A stretch of 64,000 bases of DNA from Porphyromonas catoniae ATCC 51270. GTDB lineage: Bacteria > Bacteroidota > Bacteroidia > Bacteroidales > Porphyromonadaceae. The position numbers and the translations under genes were made by a program. The notes beneath the pieces are model-generated. The model was not told the DNA's origin and ran no database searches. It was given only the letters and a program-made list of their open reading frames with translations. The DNA lies in the NCBI RefSeq assembly GCF_000565015.1, contig NZ_JDFF01000001.1, positions 26,603 through 90,602 on the forward strand. The letters are read 5' to 3'. Of the stretch, positions 27,989-36,971 are shown piece by piece (the first letter of the stretch is position 1; each line of letters starts with the position of its first letter).

Positions 27989-29299
27989 TTATTGCCCGAT
28001 CTGAAGCAGCGTAAAACCTGCCTCCACAGGCTCTCGGTCGAAGACATTCCGCCCATCGATCAGTAGGGGCTCTCGCACCGAGCGTCGTAGCACTTCCCAC
28101 GTAGGCATGCGGAACGCTTTCCATTCGGTCACGTGGAAGATAGCGTCTACATCCAGCGCAGAGCTGTACAGATCTTCGGCGTAGCGAACACGCTGCCCTA
28201 GGTAACGGCGGGCTTCGTCCATCGCCACGGGATCAAAAACCGCCACCTCGCAACCTGCTTGTAGCAACGATTCAATCAAAACTACCGAAGGTGCCTGGCG
28301 CATATCGTCCGTCTCTGGCTTAAACGCCAATCCCCAGACGGCCACCTTGCGTCCCTTGACCTGCCCGCCGTAATGTACCACGAACTTCTCGAAGAGGACG
28401 TGCTTCTGCGCTTCATTCACCGCCTCCACGGCCTCGAGGATTTGCATCCGCGAGCCATGCTCACGGGCGGTTTGGATAAAGGCCTGCACATCCTTCGGGA
28501 AGCACGACCCGCCATAGCCACAGCCCGCATAAAGGAATTTGCTCCCAATGCGTGCATCGGCACCCATGCCCTTACGCACCTCGGAGACGTTCGCCCCGAC
28601 AGCTTCGCACAGGCGTGCGACCTCGTTCATGAAGCTGATGCGTGTGGCCAGCATGGCGTTGGCAGCATACTTCGTCATCTCGGCCGAAGGGATGTCCATG
28701 AAGAGCACACGGAAGTTGTTTAGCAGGATGGGCTTATACAAACGGGTCATTAGCTCCTTGGCTCGCTCGGTATTCACACCGACAACGACCCGATCGGGCA
28801 TCATGAAGTCACGAATGGCGTTACCTTCCTTGAGGAACTCGGGGTTTGACGCCACATCGAACGGGATGCTGACACCACGCTGCCTCTGTTGCTCGGCAAT
28901 CACTGCTTGTACCTTTTGCCACGTACCCACCGGCACTGTGCTCTTCGTCACTACGAGGCAGTAGTCCGTCATTGCCTCCCCGATGGCTCGAGCTACGGAG
29001 AGCACATGTCGTAGGTCAGCCGAGCCATCCTCGTCGGGTGGCGTGCCCACAGCACTGAAGACAATCTCTACGTGCGGTAGGACGTCAGCGATAGACGTAC
29101 CAAAGTGTAAGCGTCCAGCCTCCGTGCCTTGGCGCACCAGCTCCTCCAGCCCAGGTTCGTAAATGGGAATGATGCCCCGACGTAGCCCATCAATCTTCTC
29201 TGCGTCCACATCGACGCAGAAGACCTCCACGCCCAGCGAAGCAAAGCACGCCGCACTGACCAGACCGACGTAGCCAATACCAACGATAGCAATACGCAT
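27989..29299 (-). CDS. ugd: UDP-glucose 6-dehydrogenase
   Basis: A 436-aa NAD-dependent enzyme oxidising UDP-glucose (or a related UDP-sugar) to the uronate, a precursor for capsule, LPS or other surface glycans. The N-terminal Rossmann motif is GIGYVGLVSAACFASLG; the catalytic Cys266 is in CGYGGSCFPKD; the C-terminal UDP-binding domain contains KVAVWGLAFKPETDDMRQAPS. It starts 8 bp after the HIT gene, so it is probably transcribed with greA and HIT. No glycan-synthesis cluster is adjacent. A UDP-N-acetylmannosamine-type dehydrogenase is less likely given the motif set. Confidence 0.93.
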   Translation of the reverse strand: MRIAIVGIGYVGLVSAACFASLGVEVFCVDVDAEKIDGLRRGIIPIYEPGLEELVRQGTEAGRLHFGTSIADVLPHVEIVFSAVGTPPDEDGSADLRHVLSVARAIGEAMTDYCLVVTKSTVPVGTWQKVQAVIAEQQRQRGVSIPFDVASNPEFLKEGNAIRDFMMPDRVVVGVNTERAKELMTRLYKPILLNNFRVLFMDIPSAEMTKYAANAMLATRISFMNEVARLCEAVGANVSEVRKGMGADARIGSKFLYAGCGYGGSCFPKDVQAFIQTAREHGSRMQILEAVEAVNEAQKHVLFEKFVVHYGGQVKGRKVAVWGLAFKPETDDMRQAPSVVLIESLLQAGCEVAVFDPVAMDEARRYLGQRVRYAEDLYSSALDVDAIFHVTEWKAFRMPTWEVLRRSVREPLLIDGRNVFDREPVEAGFTLLQIGQ

Positions 29300-29307
29300 A
29301 GCAGGGA

Positions 29308-29700
29308 CTAGTGATTAGCTTTGCGCAGAGCCTCGGCAATGCGCTCCATCTCCTCCTTCGGTAGCTGGAGCTTGTGCTTCAGATCAATATCCCCCTCGGT
29401 GTTGATTGGGACCAAATGGATGTGTGCGTGATTTACCTCCAAGCCAAGCACAAGCACAGCCACCTTACGACAAGCCGTGACATCCTGAATGCGCCGAGCC
29501 ACCTGCTTAGCAAAAGCTATCATGCGACCAAGGTATTCATCGTCCAAATCAAAGAGATAGTCTACCTCCTGCTTCGGGACAACGAGGGTGTGGGCGGGCT
29601 GAACGGGGTTGATGTCAAGGAAAGCGTAGAAATCCTCGCTTTCTGCCACCTTGTATGAGGGAATCTCACCCTCAATGATGCGTGTGAAGAGCGTTGCCAT
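29308..29700 (-). CDS. HIT-family nucleotide hydrolase
   Basis: A 130-aa histidine-triad protein. The active-site motif is HAHIHLVPI (HxHxHxx) near residues 94-102, and the N-terminus TLFTRIIEGEIPSYKVAES is typical of the bacterial HINT/HIT branch. These enzymes cleave nucleoside phosphoramidates or dinucleoside polyphosphates; the physiological substrate is unknown. It lies between greA and ugd. Confidence 0.93.
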   Translation of the reverse strand: MATLFTRIIEGEIPSYKVAESEDFYAFLDINPVQPAHTLVVPKQEVDYLFDLDDEYLGRMIAFAKQVARRIQDVTACRKVAVLVLGLEVNHAHIHLVPINTEGDIDLKHKLQLPKEEMERIAEALRKANH

Positions 29701-29727
29701 AGTAAGGACAGTCCTTCGAAGGACAAG

Positions 29728-30198
29728 CTAAATGGAAATATCCAGTATCTCAAAGGTCAGGAGACCACCGGGTGTCTGTACCTCGGCAACGTCCCCGACT
29801 TTCTTTCCTATGAGCCCCTTAGCGATTGGGGTGTTCACGGAGATTTTCTTTTCCTTCAAGTTCGCCTCCTGATCCGAGACGAGTGTGTAGGTAAGCTCCG
29901 CCCCTGTCTTGACATTGCGTATGGTTACCTTCGTCAGGATCTGTACGCTGTCGGTGGAGAGGCGTGACTCGTCGATGATACGAGCATTTGCCAGCGTTGC
30001 TTTGAGCTGCGCAATCTTACCCTCGAGTAGTCCCTGCGCTTCTTTGGCAGCATCATACTCTGCGTTCTCAGATAGATCGCCCTTGTCACGAGCCTCGGCA
30101 ATCTGGCGTGAGATCTCGGGGCGATGAACTGCTTCGAGTTCGTTGATCTCAGCTACGAGCTTGTCGTAGCCAGCTTGGGTCATATAGTTGTATGCCAT
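29728..30198 (-). CDS. greA: Transcription elongation factor GreA
   Basis: A 156-aa factor that enters the RNA polymerase secondary channel and stimulates transcript cleavage in backtracked complexes. The N-terminal coiled coil carries the tip motif ARDKGDLSENAEYDAAKEAQ with the conserved acidic pair; the C-terminal FKBP-like domain has SVNTPIAKGLIGKKVGD. I chose the ATG at 30198 (MAYNYMTQAGYDKL); the frame is open for 35 more codons upstream, but those residues are unlike GreA. It heads the greA-HIT-ugd operon. Confidence 0.96.
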   Translation of the reverse strand: MAYNYMTQAGYDKLVAEINELEAVHRPEISRQIAEARDKGDLSENAEYDAAKEAQGLLEGKIAQLKATLANARIIDESRLSTDSVQILTKVTIRNVKTGAELTYTLVSDQEANLKEKKISVNTPIAKGLIGKKVGDVAEVQTPGGLLTFEILDISI

Positions 30199-30283
30199 AT
30201 TGGGTAGTAGGAGGATGAACCTCCTTTTAGTTTGAAGCCAGCCCCAGAGAGGAGCAGGCTGTATCCATATTTTCGCTACAATA

Positions 30284-30323
30284 GCGAACCCTACTCCAGC
30301 CATTAGCTGTCGTAGGGTTCGCT
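30284..30323 (-). terminator. Hairpin after tilS, overlapping the greA leader
   Basis: A 12-bp perfect inverted repeat (AGCGAACCCTAC at 30284-30295 with 30312-30323). It begins 17 bp after the tilS stop, as expected for its terminator, but also lies at or just inside the predicted greA transcript start. It has no strong T-tract. Confidence 0.65.
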
Positions 30324-30325
30324 CA

Positions 30326-30333
30326 CAAAGGTA
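30326..30333 (-). promoter_or_regulatory. Putative -7 box for greA operon
   Basis: On the minus strand this reads TACCTTTG (TAnnTTTG), placed between the tilS stop and the hairpin at 30284-30323. The leader would be about 120 nt. Confidence 0.55.
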
Positions 30334-30340
30334 CGATAAA

Positions 30341-31891
30341 TTATTGTAAAGGAGAGACAGGTAGGATGAGCCTCAGACGCAGGAGGGTCTTCGTCCGAGG
30401 AGTAAGGCAATACCGTCTGTCAGCTAACCGCCCTACAAGCCAAAGGATCTCATCTTCCTTGCAGACAACGAGTGCTACCTCTCGCTCCTGATGAGTGTAT
30501 TTCCCGTCGATGAAGATACGGCGCAGGAGCTTTCGCCCCTTCATGCCGTAGGGATAGAGAGCATCTCCTGCTCTTCGTCTACGGATATGGAGCTCGGTAG
30601 TGGCAAGAGCCTCGTAATCAAATACGGCCTCGTTGGAGGAAAGAGGGAGCAAGCTCTCATAAGGCTGAGGACAAGGCTCGATTGTCCATTCCAGCACAGC
30701 CACCCCTACCCCTAACTCTGGGGAGACCTCAACAGATGGGAAGGAATGCTCGAGAGAAATTGACAAGGAGGCTTCTTCATCAGTTAAGGACAAATCCCCT
30801 AGAGGAAGCAACGGTGTAGAGGGAGATAGCGACGATGAGGCTAAACGAGAAGATCGCATGTCTCCCCAAGGAAGGACAAGCCTCCCATCCATAGATATAT
30901 CTAGCGTAGCGACGAAGGACTCTTGCTCCTCTCCTCGAGGACGAAGCTCTAGATACTGGCTTGCCCGAATAAGCGTGTACTGAGGAGAAAAAAAGCGAGC
31001 ACCAGCAGATCCCTCACGAAGATTGGAGGCTATCTCAAGCAGAACATCCCGGGAAAAGCCATAGGGTCGCAACAGCTCGAAAAGGAGGGTCTCGGGGGAA
31101 GGTGAGGCTAGGATACCTGCTATCTCTATCCCTCGCTCTCCAAGCAACTCGGCACGGTAACGCTCTATATGCTCTAAGAAGAGTGCCTCTACCCCACGAA
31201 GGTTATCAATGGTACGTAGGGCGACACTGCGAAAGGAAGGGTTCAACTCCTCCAGTGTAGGCAGGAGGCGATGGCGAATGAAGTTACGCCGATAGCGTAC
31301 GTCTTCATTGGTACTGTCTTCACGGAACGCTTGCCCGAGGGACTGAAGGTAGTCCAAGACAAGTGCCCTCGGACAGTCCATCAAGGGACGAATAATCCCC
31401 TCCTCTCTTTTCAGGTAAGGCATCCCACTCAACCCCCTTAGCCCCGTCCCCATGGATAGATTAAGAAGCAGAGTCTCTATCTGGTCATCTGCATTATGGG
31501 CAACGGCAATCAGAGTAGGACTCTTCGCTTCTTTTCTCAGGGAAGCAAACCAGCCATAGCGTAGCTCTCTTGCCGCCATCTCCAGAGACATTCCTCCGTG
31601 AGATTGCGCGTAGGCACGAGTGTCAAATCGCTGGACATAAAGGGGTAAGTGGTGTGTGGTAGCTAGAGCTCGAACGAACGCCTCATCTCCATCGCTCTCC
31701 TCTGCTCTCAAGGAAAAGTTGCAGTGCAGGAGCGTCACTTGCTCCGCATAGCCTAGAGCAAGAAAAGCCATCAGTAGGGCTACAGAATCTGCACCCCCAC
31801 TGATGGCAAGGTATATCTGCTCCTGCCCGCTAGGCAGGAGCTGGTGAAAGCGAATCGTCTCTGCGACCCGTGCTACGAGCCGATGAGACAT
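30341..31891 (-). CDS. tilS: tRNA(Ile)-lysidine synthetase
   Basis: A 516-aa enzyme that adds lysine to C34 of tRNA-Ile(CAU), changing its identity from Met to Ile. The PP-loop motif is SGGADS (Ser31-Ser36), followed by LHCNFSLRAEESDGDE and VAHNADDQIETLLLNLSMGTGLRGLSGM. The C-terminal third has RRRRAGDALYPYGMKGRKLLRRIFID, the TilS C-terminal domain. I prefer the ATG at 31891 (MSHRLVARVAE), 4 bp after the upstream stop; a start 10 codons earlier would overlap that gene. Last gene of nif3-zinc-ribbon-tilS. Confidence 0.95.
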   Translation of the reverse strand: MSHRLVARVAETIRFHQLLPSGQEQIYLAISGGADSVALLMAFLALGYAEQVTLLHCNFSLRAEESDGDEAFVRALATTHHLPLYVQRFDTRAYAQSHGGMSLEMAARELRYGWFASLRKEAKSPTLIAVAHNADDQIETLLLNLSMGTGLRGLSGMPYLKREEGIIRPLMDCPRALVLDYLQSLGQAFREDSTNEDVRYRRNFIRHRLLPTLEELNPSFRSVALRTIDNLRGVEALFLEHIERYRAELLGERGIEIAGILASPSPETLLFELLRPYGFSRDVLLEIASNLREGSAGARFFSPQYTLIRASQYLELRPRGEEQESFVATLDISMDGRLVLPWGDMRSSRLASSSLSPSTPLLPLGDLSLTDEEASLSISLEHSFPSVEVSPELGVGVAVLEWTIEPCPQPYESLLPLSSNEAVFDYEALATTELHIRRRRAGDALYPYGMKGRKLLRRIFIDGKYTHQEREVALVVCKEDEILWLVGRLADRRYCLTPRTKTLLRLRLILPVSPLQ

Positions 31892-31895
31892 AGAG

Positions 31896-32768
31896 CTAGG
31901 GGTGCTGGTGAGCCTCCTCAATCAGCTCAGGATCGACCAAGATACGTCCGCAGTACTCGCAGACAATGATCTTCTTGTGGAGCTTCAGGTCTACCTGACG
32001 CTGGGGGGGAATTTTATTGAAGCAACCTCCGCAAGCATCGCGGTCAATCGGAACAACAGCCAGTCCATTACGGGCTCCTTCACGGATACGGCTAAAGGCA
32101 TGAAGCAGACGCTCCTCAATCCCTTCCTCTAAGCTGATGGCCTCTGCTCGTAGAGCTTCCTCCTCTTGCTTGGTTTCGTTCTTGATACGTGCTAGCTCCT
32201 CCTGCTTGGCCTCTAGGGCGGTACGTCGCTCAGCAATCGTGGACTTCAGTTCAGAGATGCGCTCGGAGCGTTGCTGGAGATCTACGTTCCCCTCGTTGAT
32301 ACGCTTCTGCGAAAGCTCAATCTCAAGACCCTGAAACTCTATTTCCTTCGCTAGGTTATCGTACTCACGGTTATTCTTGACGTTGTTAAGCTGTTCCTTG
32401 TAGCGCTGGATCTTCTCCTCTGCGTCTACGATACGAGCCTTCTCGGTGGCAATACCTTGCTTCTGACGTTTGTTGTCCTCCTCGAGGTGCTTTAGACGTG
32501 TCTCCATGCCAGCTAGCTCATCCTCTAGGTCTTGTACCTCCAAGGGGAGCTCGCCACGCAGGGTCTTGATGTGGTCGATCTTCGTATAGGTCTCTTGTAG
32601 ACGGCTCAGAGCAATGAGCTTATCTGCCACACCAGGATCACGAGGGACGCTAGTAGGCTCTACGACAGCTTGCTCTACGACAGGCTTTGCCTTTGCCTTG
32701 CTGGTCGTAGCCTTCTTCGCTGGTTTCTTTGCTGTCGTTGTAGTCTTTTTCGTTGTTTCTTTCGCCAT
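31896..32768 (-). CDS. Coiled-coil protein with C-terminal C4 zinc ribbon
   Basis: A 290-aa protein with three parts. The N-terminus (1-40) is a Lys/Thr/Ala-rich low-complexity tail. A long coiled coil follows (about 50-225). The C-terminal zinc ribbon has CGGC and CEYC (DACGGCFNKIPPQR ... IVCEYCGRILVDPE). This matches the zf-RING_7 type nucleic-acid-binding family found next to nif3 in many bacteria; the function is not established. It starts 10 bp after nif3 and ends 4 bp before tilS. Confidence 0.88.
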   Translation of the reverse strand: MAKETTKKTTTTAKKPAKKATTSKAKAKPVVEQAVVEPTSVPRDPGVADKLIALSRLQETYTKIDHIKTLRGELPLEVQDLEDELAGMETRLKHLEEDNKRQKQGIATEKARIVDAEEKIQRYKEQLNNVKNNREYDNLAKEIEFQGLEIELSQKRINEGNVDLQQRSERISELKSTIAERRTALEAKQEELARIKNETKQEEEALRAEAISLEEGIEERLLHAFSRIREGARNGLAVVPIDRDACGGCFNKIPPQRQVDLKLHKKIIVCEYCGRILVDPELIEEAHQHP

Positions 32769-32778
32769 TGTAATTGTG

Positions 32779-33876
32779 CTAAAGCACTGTTATAGGGTTC
32801 GAGTCTAGCTCGCTTTGATAGACCGCAAAGTTAGCTATTTTCTCTGAGATGACTTGGGCAAAGAGCTGGGAGGCAATTCGCTCGCTCTCATAGTGACCGA
32901 CTGTGACGAGGACGGGAGCGCCCTCGCAGTCGAAGTAGTCGTTATACTTTGCCTCGCCCGTGATGAAGATATCGGCGCCTAGTGCCCGAGCCTTCCTCCA
33001 GAGGAATGCCCCTGCTCCCCCGCATAAGGCCACTCGGCTGACGCACTCCTTCGTCGTAACACTATAGCGTAGCTGTCGTGTATGAAAGTAGCTCTCTACC
33101 TCGGAGAGGAAGGTGCGCAAGGGGAGAGGCTCTGGGAGATCCCCGATGATACCACTACCGGTAGTCCGATCCTGATTCTGCAGACCCACAAAGCTATAAG
33201 CGGGGGTCTCGTAGGGATGGGAGCGAAGGAGAGCCTCCTCCACACGGCTCTGAAGGTAGGCAGGCAAGACAACGCTCAACCGATCCTCTTGCTCTCTATG
33301 TAGGGTACCCACTTGCCCTACAAAGGGCTGTGCACCATCGAGCGCACGAAACGTACCTTCGCCCTGAGAGCGGTAGCTACAGCTATCGTAAGCTCCTAGA
33401 CGGCCTGCCCCTGCCTCCCAGAGAGCAGCTGAGACAGCCTCGGTATGGGCACGGGGAACAAAGGTCACCAGCTCCACGAGCAAATTTGGAGAAGGCTCTA
33501 GTACCCGCACCTGCTTGAGACCAAGGTCACGAGCCAGCAGGTAGTTCAGCCCCTCGGGGGCATTATCCGCCGAAGTGTGAGCAGCATAGATACTGATGCC
33601 ATGTTGGAGGGCTAGGCGCACACACCGCTCGATATAGCTCGAGGTGCCGATGCGTTTCAGCCCCTTAAATAGGAGGGGGTGATGGGCTATAATGACATTT
33701 GCTCCCCGCTCTATGGCCTCTTGGATAACAGCTTCGGTGACATCTACACAGCAGAGGACACCTGTAGCTACTGCCGAAGAATCCCCAACCTGAAGCCCAC
33801 AGTTGTCATAGCTCTCTTGCAGAGCCGAAGGAATCTTTGCCTCTAGGGCCTCCCATACCTCGTGTACTCGTATCAT
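32779..33876 (-). CDS. Nif3-like dinuclear metal-centre protein
   Basis: A 365-aa member of the NIF3/YbgI family. Metal ligands are visible in VIIAHHPLLF and AAHTSADNAPEGLNYLLA, and near the C-terminus in VTVGHYESER. The middle insert (about 130-230) corresponds to the PII-like domain of longer family members. Often annotated as GTP cyclohydrolase I type 2, but the true activity is uncertain. First gene of nif3-zinc-ribbon-tilS; a promoter box lies at 33913-33920. Confidence 0.93.
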   Translation of the reverse strand: MIRVHEVWEALEAKIPSALQESYDNCGLQVGDSSAVATGVLCCVDVTEAVIQEAIERGANVIIAHHPLLFKGLKRIGTSSYIERCVRLALQHGISIYAAHTSADNAPEGLNYLLARDLGLKQVRVLEPSPNLLVELVTFVPRAHTEAVSAALWEAGAGRLGAYDSCSYRSQGEGTFRALDGAQPFVGQVGTLHREQEDRLSVVLPAYLQSRVEEALLRSHPYETPAYSFVGLQNQDRTTGSGIIGDLPEPLPLRTFLSEVESYFHTRQLRYSVTTKECVSRVALCGGAGAFLWRKARALGADIFITGEAKYNDYFDCEGAPVLVTVGHYESERIASQLFAQVISEKIANFAVYQSELDSNPITVL

Positions 33877-33912
33877 AAACTGCTGTTTCTAGTCCTTCTT
33901 TATTTTCACCCC

Positions 33913-33920
33913 CAAAGGTA
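33913..33920 (-). promoter_or_regulatory. Putative -7 box for nif3 operon
   Basis: On the minus strand this reads TACCTTTG (TAnnTTTG), 37 bp before the nif3 ATG. No clear -33 element. Confidence 0.55.
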
Positions 33921-33997
33921 GCTAATTTTCCCTCGTACCTTCAGCTCCTTTCCCTACCTCTCCATGCCTGCCATACAGTCACTAATATATCCCTAAA

Positions 33998-34089
33998 GAG
34001 GTTACCCCGATACCTCTCCATAGGTACCCTCAGTACCTCAGAGAAGGTATACCCGATACCTCAGAGGAGGTACCGAGGATACCTCCTAG
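33998..34089. repeat. Intergenic array, 4 x 23 bp, GAGGTACC-GATACCTC type
   Basis: Units start at 33998, 34021, 34044 and 34067. Cores: GAGGTTACCCCGATACCTC, TAGGTACCCTCAGTACCTC, AAGGTATACCCGATACCTC, GAGGTACCGAGGATACCTC. Each is an imperfect palindrome with arms GAGGTA/TACCTC. It is the same sequence family as the array at 5105. It lies between the nif3 start and the PepSY gene stop. Confidence 0.85.
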
Positions 34090-34149
34090 CAACCAGAGAC
34101 AGTATCATAGGACGAGCCCACCCGATAGGATCGGCAGAGAAAAAAGTAT

Positions 34150-34187
34150 CCCCGAGACTTAGCCTACACGCAAGCTAAACCTCGGGG
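34150..34187 (-). terminator. Terminator after the PepSY gene
   Basis: A 14-bp imperfect stem: CCCCGAGACTTAGC at 34150-34163 with GCTAAACCTCGGGG at 34174-34187. On the minus strand it is followed by ATACTTTTTTCTC, a good T-tract. Confidence 0.8.
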
Positions 34188-34223
34188 GAAGGGAAAAGTA
34201 ATGGGAGGGAGCGGGGCTACCGA

Positions 34224-35807
34224 CTAGGAGGTAGTTTCGCTGGAGGAGGGAGGTTGCTCGGCCTTGCGCTTGCGCCTTCGTGAGCGAAGCCCCGTGACGA
34301 GGACAATGATAGATGCCAAGCCAAGGAAGAAGATAAAGAGGTCCGTCCCCCACTTACCCAAGAAGGGCTTATAGAGGCGACCTGCATGGAGCTCTAGCGC
34401 AGCCTGCCAGAGGGAGAAAGGCATACGGTTCAGTTCGCTGGGCTGGGGAGTAAAAGCCGTCTGCTGAGCCTTGTCCTCGCCCTTATCCGTACGTCTTACC
34501 GCCCCCTTGTCGTAGAGGAAGACGAGGTCTTGCTCTGCATTTTCCCCTGCAAGTAGCCCAGAGACAGCGTAGGTGCCTACGGGTCGCCCCATCTTCACCT
34601 CACGGATTACCTCGTGGGTGAAGTAATTGCGGACAGCATCAGGATGTCCAGGACGCACCTCAAAGAGTCCCGTGAATGATCCCATGAGCCAAGAGCCGTC
34701 AGGTCGCTGGGCGAAGGCATTGATCCCCATTGGACTGATCTGTGGCTGGTAGATCCACTTCTCGGGCTTCGCGGTAAAGGAGGAGAGGGTGAAGAAGCCT
34801 TCACTCGTAGAGAGAAGCCACGAGCCGTTCACCTCGTCATATCGGATGGCTCTAAGGCGATCAAACCAAGGGTTATCGCTGTAGAGTGGGCTGAAGCTAT
34901 TGGGTCTAGCCTCGGTGAAGATGAGGGGAAGCATCATAGGAGGACGCAGTAGCCAGCCCGTAACGAAGACAAAGAGAACGATGTAGAAGAGCTTAGTGCC
35001 AAGCCTCTTATGTAGCTTGAAATGGAAGGAGAGTTTCCGAGAGAGACGTTGCTTGGCCTCTGAGGCCTTCTTCGTCCCTCGCTTATTCTTCTTCCCCATC
35101 AGCCTATGACTATACAGAGAGTAGAAGATCCCCGTCAGACACAGCGCCATCACCAGCAGACCGATGAAGTCCACTATGAGGCGACCTGCTAGACCGAAGT
35201 ACTCTCCACTATGTAGCGCCCACACAATCTGGAAGAGCAGGATGCGCCCGGTATATCCATCGGGCTTGCCCAGCTCGTAGGTCGTCCATTCGGGGCTAGA
35301 TAGGGAGCGTGTATAGAGGAGCGAACGGCTAAGGAGCAGTACACTGTCCCCACGGATCTGCAGGTCAGCTAGTCGCCCCTGTACGGAGGAAGGCATAGGT
35401 TGCTGCTCCCATCGCTCCCCCGAGCTATCGAGTCTATAGAGACGATACTGCGAGGCTACCCAGATTCGACCCTCTCGGTCTCGTGCCATCGACATGATCT
35501 TGGCTTCATCCCCACCCTTGACAAAGCCCTTATCGAGGCGTACCGCAGGTGCCGACAGCGCGCTATCGGTGCGCCATACCCCAACCCCTCCATAGATATA
35601 GGCAAGGCTATCAGAGCGCAACACCCCTCGGACAGCACCATTATTCCAATGATCGAAGAGGTAGCCCTTCGGGAGCAGAGTACGGGGGACATCTACCTGC
35701 TGCAGCAGGTCACGATGGTTGAGGATAACCCCAGAGAGGGCAGCGAGGAAGAGGAGGAAACAAAGGGGGATGCCTAGGTACTTGTGTAGCTTCTTAGCTC
35801 GGATCAT
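34224..35807 (-). CDS. PepSY-domain membrane protein
   Basis: A 527-aa inner-membrane protein with a TM segment at residues 12-30 (LCFLLFLAALSGVIL) in the typical PepSY_TM start MIRAKKLHKYLGIPL. Another lies at about 205-228 (LIVDFIGLLVMALCLTGIFYSLY), a third near 275 after KLHKRLG, and one at the C-terminus (FFLGLASIIVLVTGLRSRRRKRK). Between them are periplasmic stretches with beta-propeller-like repeats (GVWRTDS, RIWVASQYRLYRLDS, GSWLLSTSEGFFTL, GSWLMGSFTGLFEV). PepSY_TM proteins are often linked to iron or flavin-based reductase functions. Its start overlaps the acyltransferase stop by 14 bp. Specific role unknown. Confidence 0.8.
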   Translation of the reverse strand: MIRAKKLHKYLGIPLCFLLFLAALSGVILNHRDLLQQVDVPRTLLPKGYLFDHWNNGAVRGVLRSDSLAYIYGGVGVWRTDSALSAPAVRLDKGFVKGGDEAKIMSMARDREGRIWVASQYRLYRLDSSGERWEQQPMPSSVQGRLADLQIRGDSVLLLSRSLLYTRSLSSPEWTTYELGKPDGYTGRILLFQIVWALHSGEYFGLAGRLIVDFIGLLVMALCLTGIFYSLYSHRLMGKKNKRGTKKASEAKQRLSRKLSFHFKLHKRLGTKLFYIVLFVFVTGWLLRPPMMLPLIFTEARPNSFSPLYSDNPWFDRLRAIRYDEVNGSWLLSTSEGFFTLSSFTAKPEKWIYQPQISPMGINAFAQRPDGSWLMGSFTGLFEVRPGHPDAVRNYFTHEVIREVKMGRPVGTYAVSGLLAGENAEQDLVFLYDKGAVRRTDKGEDKAQQTAFTPQPSELNRMPFSLWQAALELHAGRLYKPFLGKWGTDLFIFFLGLASIIVLVTGLRSRRRKRKAEQPPSSSETTS

Positions 35808-36957
35808 GGGCCCTTAGCTTGTTGTACACAGGGTTGGCATACATCGTTAGAAGTGCCTTACGGAGGAAAGGCTCATCGGGGGCAAGGCCTTCGGGCAAAC
35901 GTATGAGCGCAATACGGGTATCGATGTAGCGGAGAGCCTCGGCACGTTCGTCGGGCGTATAGTGCTGGCTGAGGGAGGTCTCGCCCCGTAGCTCATCGGC
36001 AGCTACATAGTTGATTGGATAGAGGGCATAGCCCCGATGGATCTCCCGATCCAGTACAGCCGCTAGGCTGGCATAACGGGCTTGATCACCCTCGGGCAAG
36101 TCGATCCCCACGAGGAGCTCTGAGAGAGGTCGCCCCACATGGAAGGAGACACGTCCCTTCCAGCCAAAGACCCCCGTCTTCATATTTATGCCGTCATCCT
36201 CGGAGCTCTTCTTGAAGCCGTCGACATCTCGCTTGAGTTGCATCTCCTGTGCCTTGAGATAGTCACAGGGATCATACTCATAGCTACAAGTCACGGGGAC
36301 GATATTCAGGGGCATAAGCGCAGCTACCGCCTCTCGCTGTCCCGAGCCTAGACTAAGCATCTTCAGCAGAGCAGGCTGTGTCTCATCGGAGGAATCCTTG
36401 GCACGTCCCTCACGCTGAGCGATCCACAGGCTCTTACCTTCGCCCACCGCCTCGTGCATGTATTCCGAGAGGAGTTTGGCAGCGAGCAAGACTTCCCTGC
36501 CCTGCAGGTTACGGCGCACGAGGAAGCTCCCATTGAGCTTAACCAAGGTCTCTACCCAAGGATAGATCATGAGGTTATCCCCGATAGCTATCTCGGGGAA
36601 GACTGCCCCTACATCGGCAAGGAGTACGTTGAGGAAGGCTGAGTCTAAGATAATATCTCGATGGTTAGAGATATAGGTGTAGGCACCCGCCTGTGAGATA
36701 TGCTCCGTGCCGGTTAGCTCGACAGAGCGACAGCAGTGTGCCATGATGTGCTTGACCCAATGGTAGCTGACCTTACGTTTAAAGTCCTCGACACTGCGAC
36801 AGGTCTTTAGCACAGCCATCAGTTCGTCCCAACTGGCACTTAGCCCGAGGCTCTCGTAGACCTCACGCAGGGGAGCTAGAGAGGTGAGCTGAGCAGTAGC
36901 AGCAGGTACTTCCTCTGGAGTCAGAGGGCGAATGCTCTTATATTTCTCCGTATCCAT
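35794..36957 (-). CDS. PlsC-type glycerolipid acyltransferase family protein
   Basis: A 387-aa protein with the acyltransferase HX4D motif as NHRDIILD (about residues 97-104), followed by IAIGDNLMIYPWVETLVKLNGSFLVRR and KSLWIAQREGRAKD, the equivalents of the family's blocks II and III. It is larger than classical PlsC (about 240 aa). The likely job is acyl transfer to a glycerolipid or lipid A-like acceptor in the membrane; the acceptor is unknown. It lies 14 bp after ddl and overlaps the PepSY gene. Confidence 0.82.
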   Translation of the reverse strand: MDTEKYKSIRPLTPEEVPAATAQLTSLAPLREVYESLGLSASWDELMAVLKTCRSVEDFKRKVSYHWVKHIMAHCCRSVELTGTEHISQAGAYTYISNHRDIILDSAFLNVLLADVGAVFPEIAIGDNLMIYPWVETLVKLNGSFLVRRNLQGREVLLAAKLLSEYMHEAVGEGKSLWIAQREGRAKDSSDETQPALLKMLSLGSGQREAVAALMPLNIVPVTCSYEYDPCDYLKAQEMQLKRDVDGFKKSSEDDGINMKTGVFGWKGRVSFHVGRPLSELLVGIDLPEGDQARYASLAAVLDREIHRGYALYPINYVAADELRGETSLSQHYTPDERAEALRYIDTRIALIRLPEGLAPDEPFLRKALLTMYANPVYNKLRAHDPS

Positions 36958-36971
36958 AGTGGTTGTAGAGA

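Noticed and set aside
29728..30303. A longer greA start at 30303.
   Set aside because: It would run through the tilS terminator hairpin, and the added residues are unlike GreA; the predicted transcript also begins at the hairpin.
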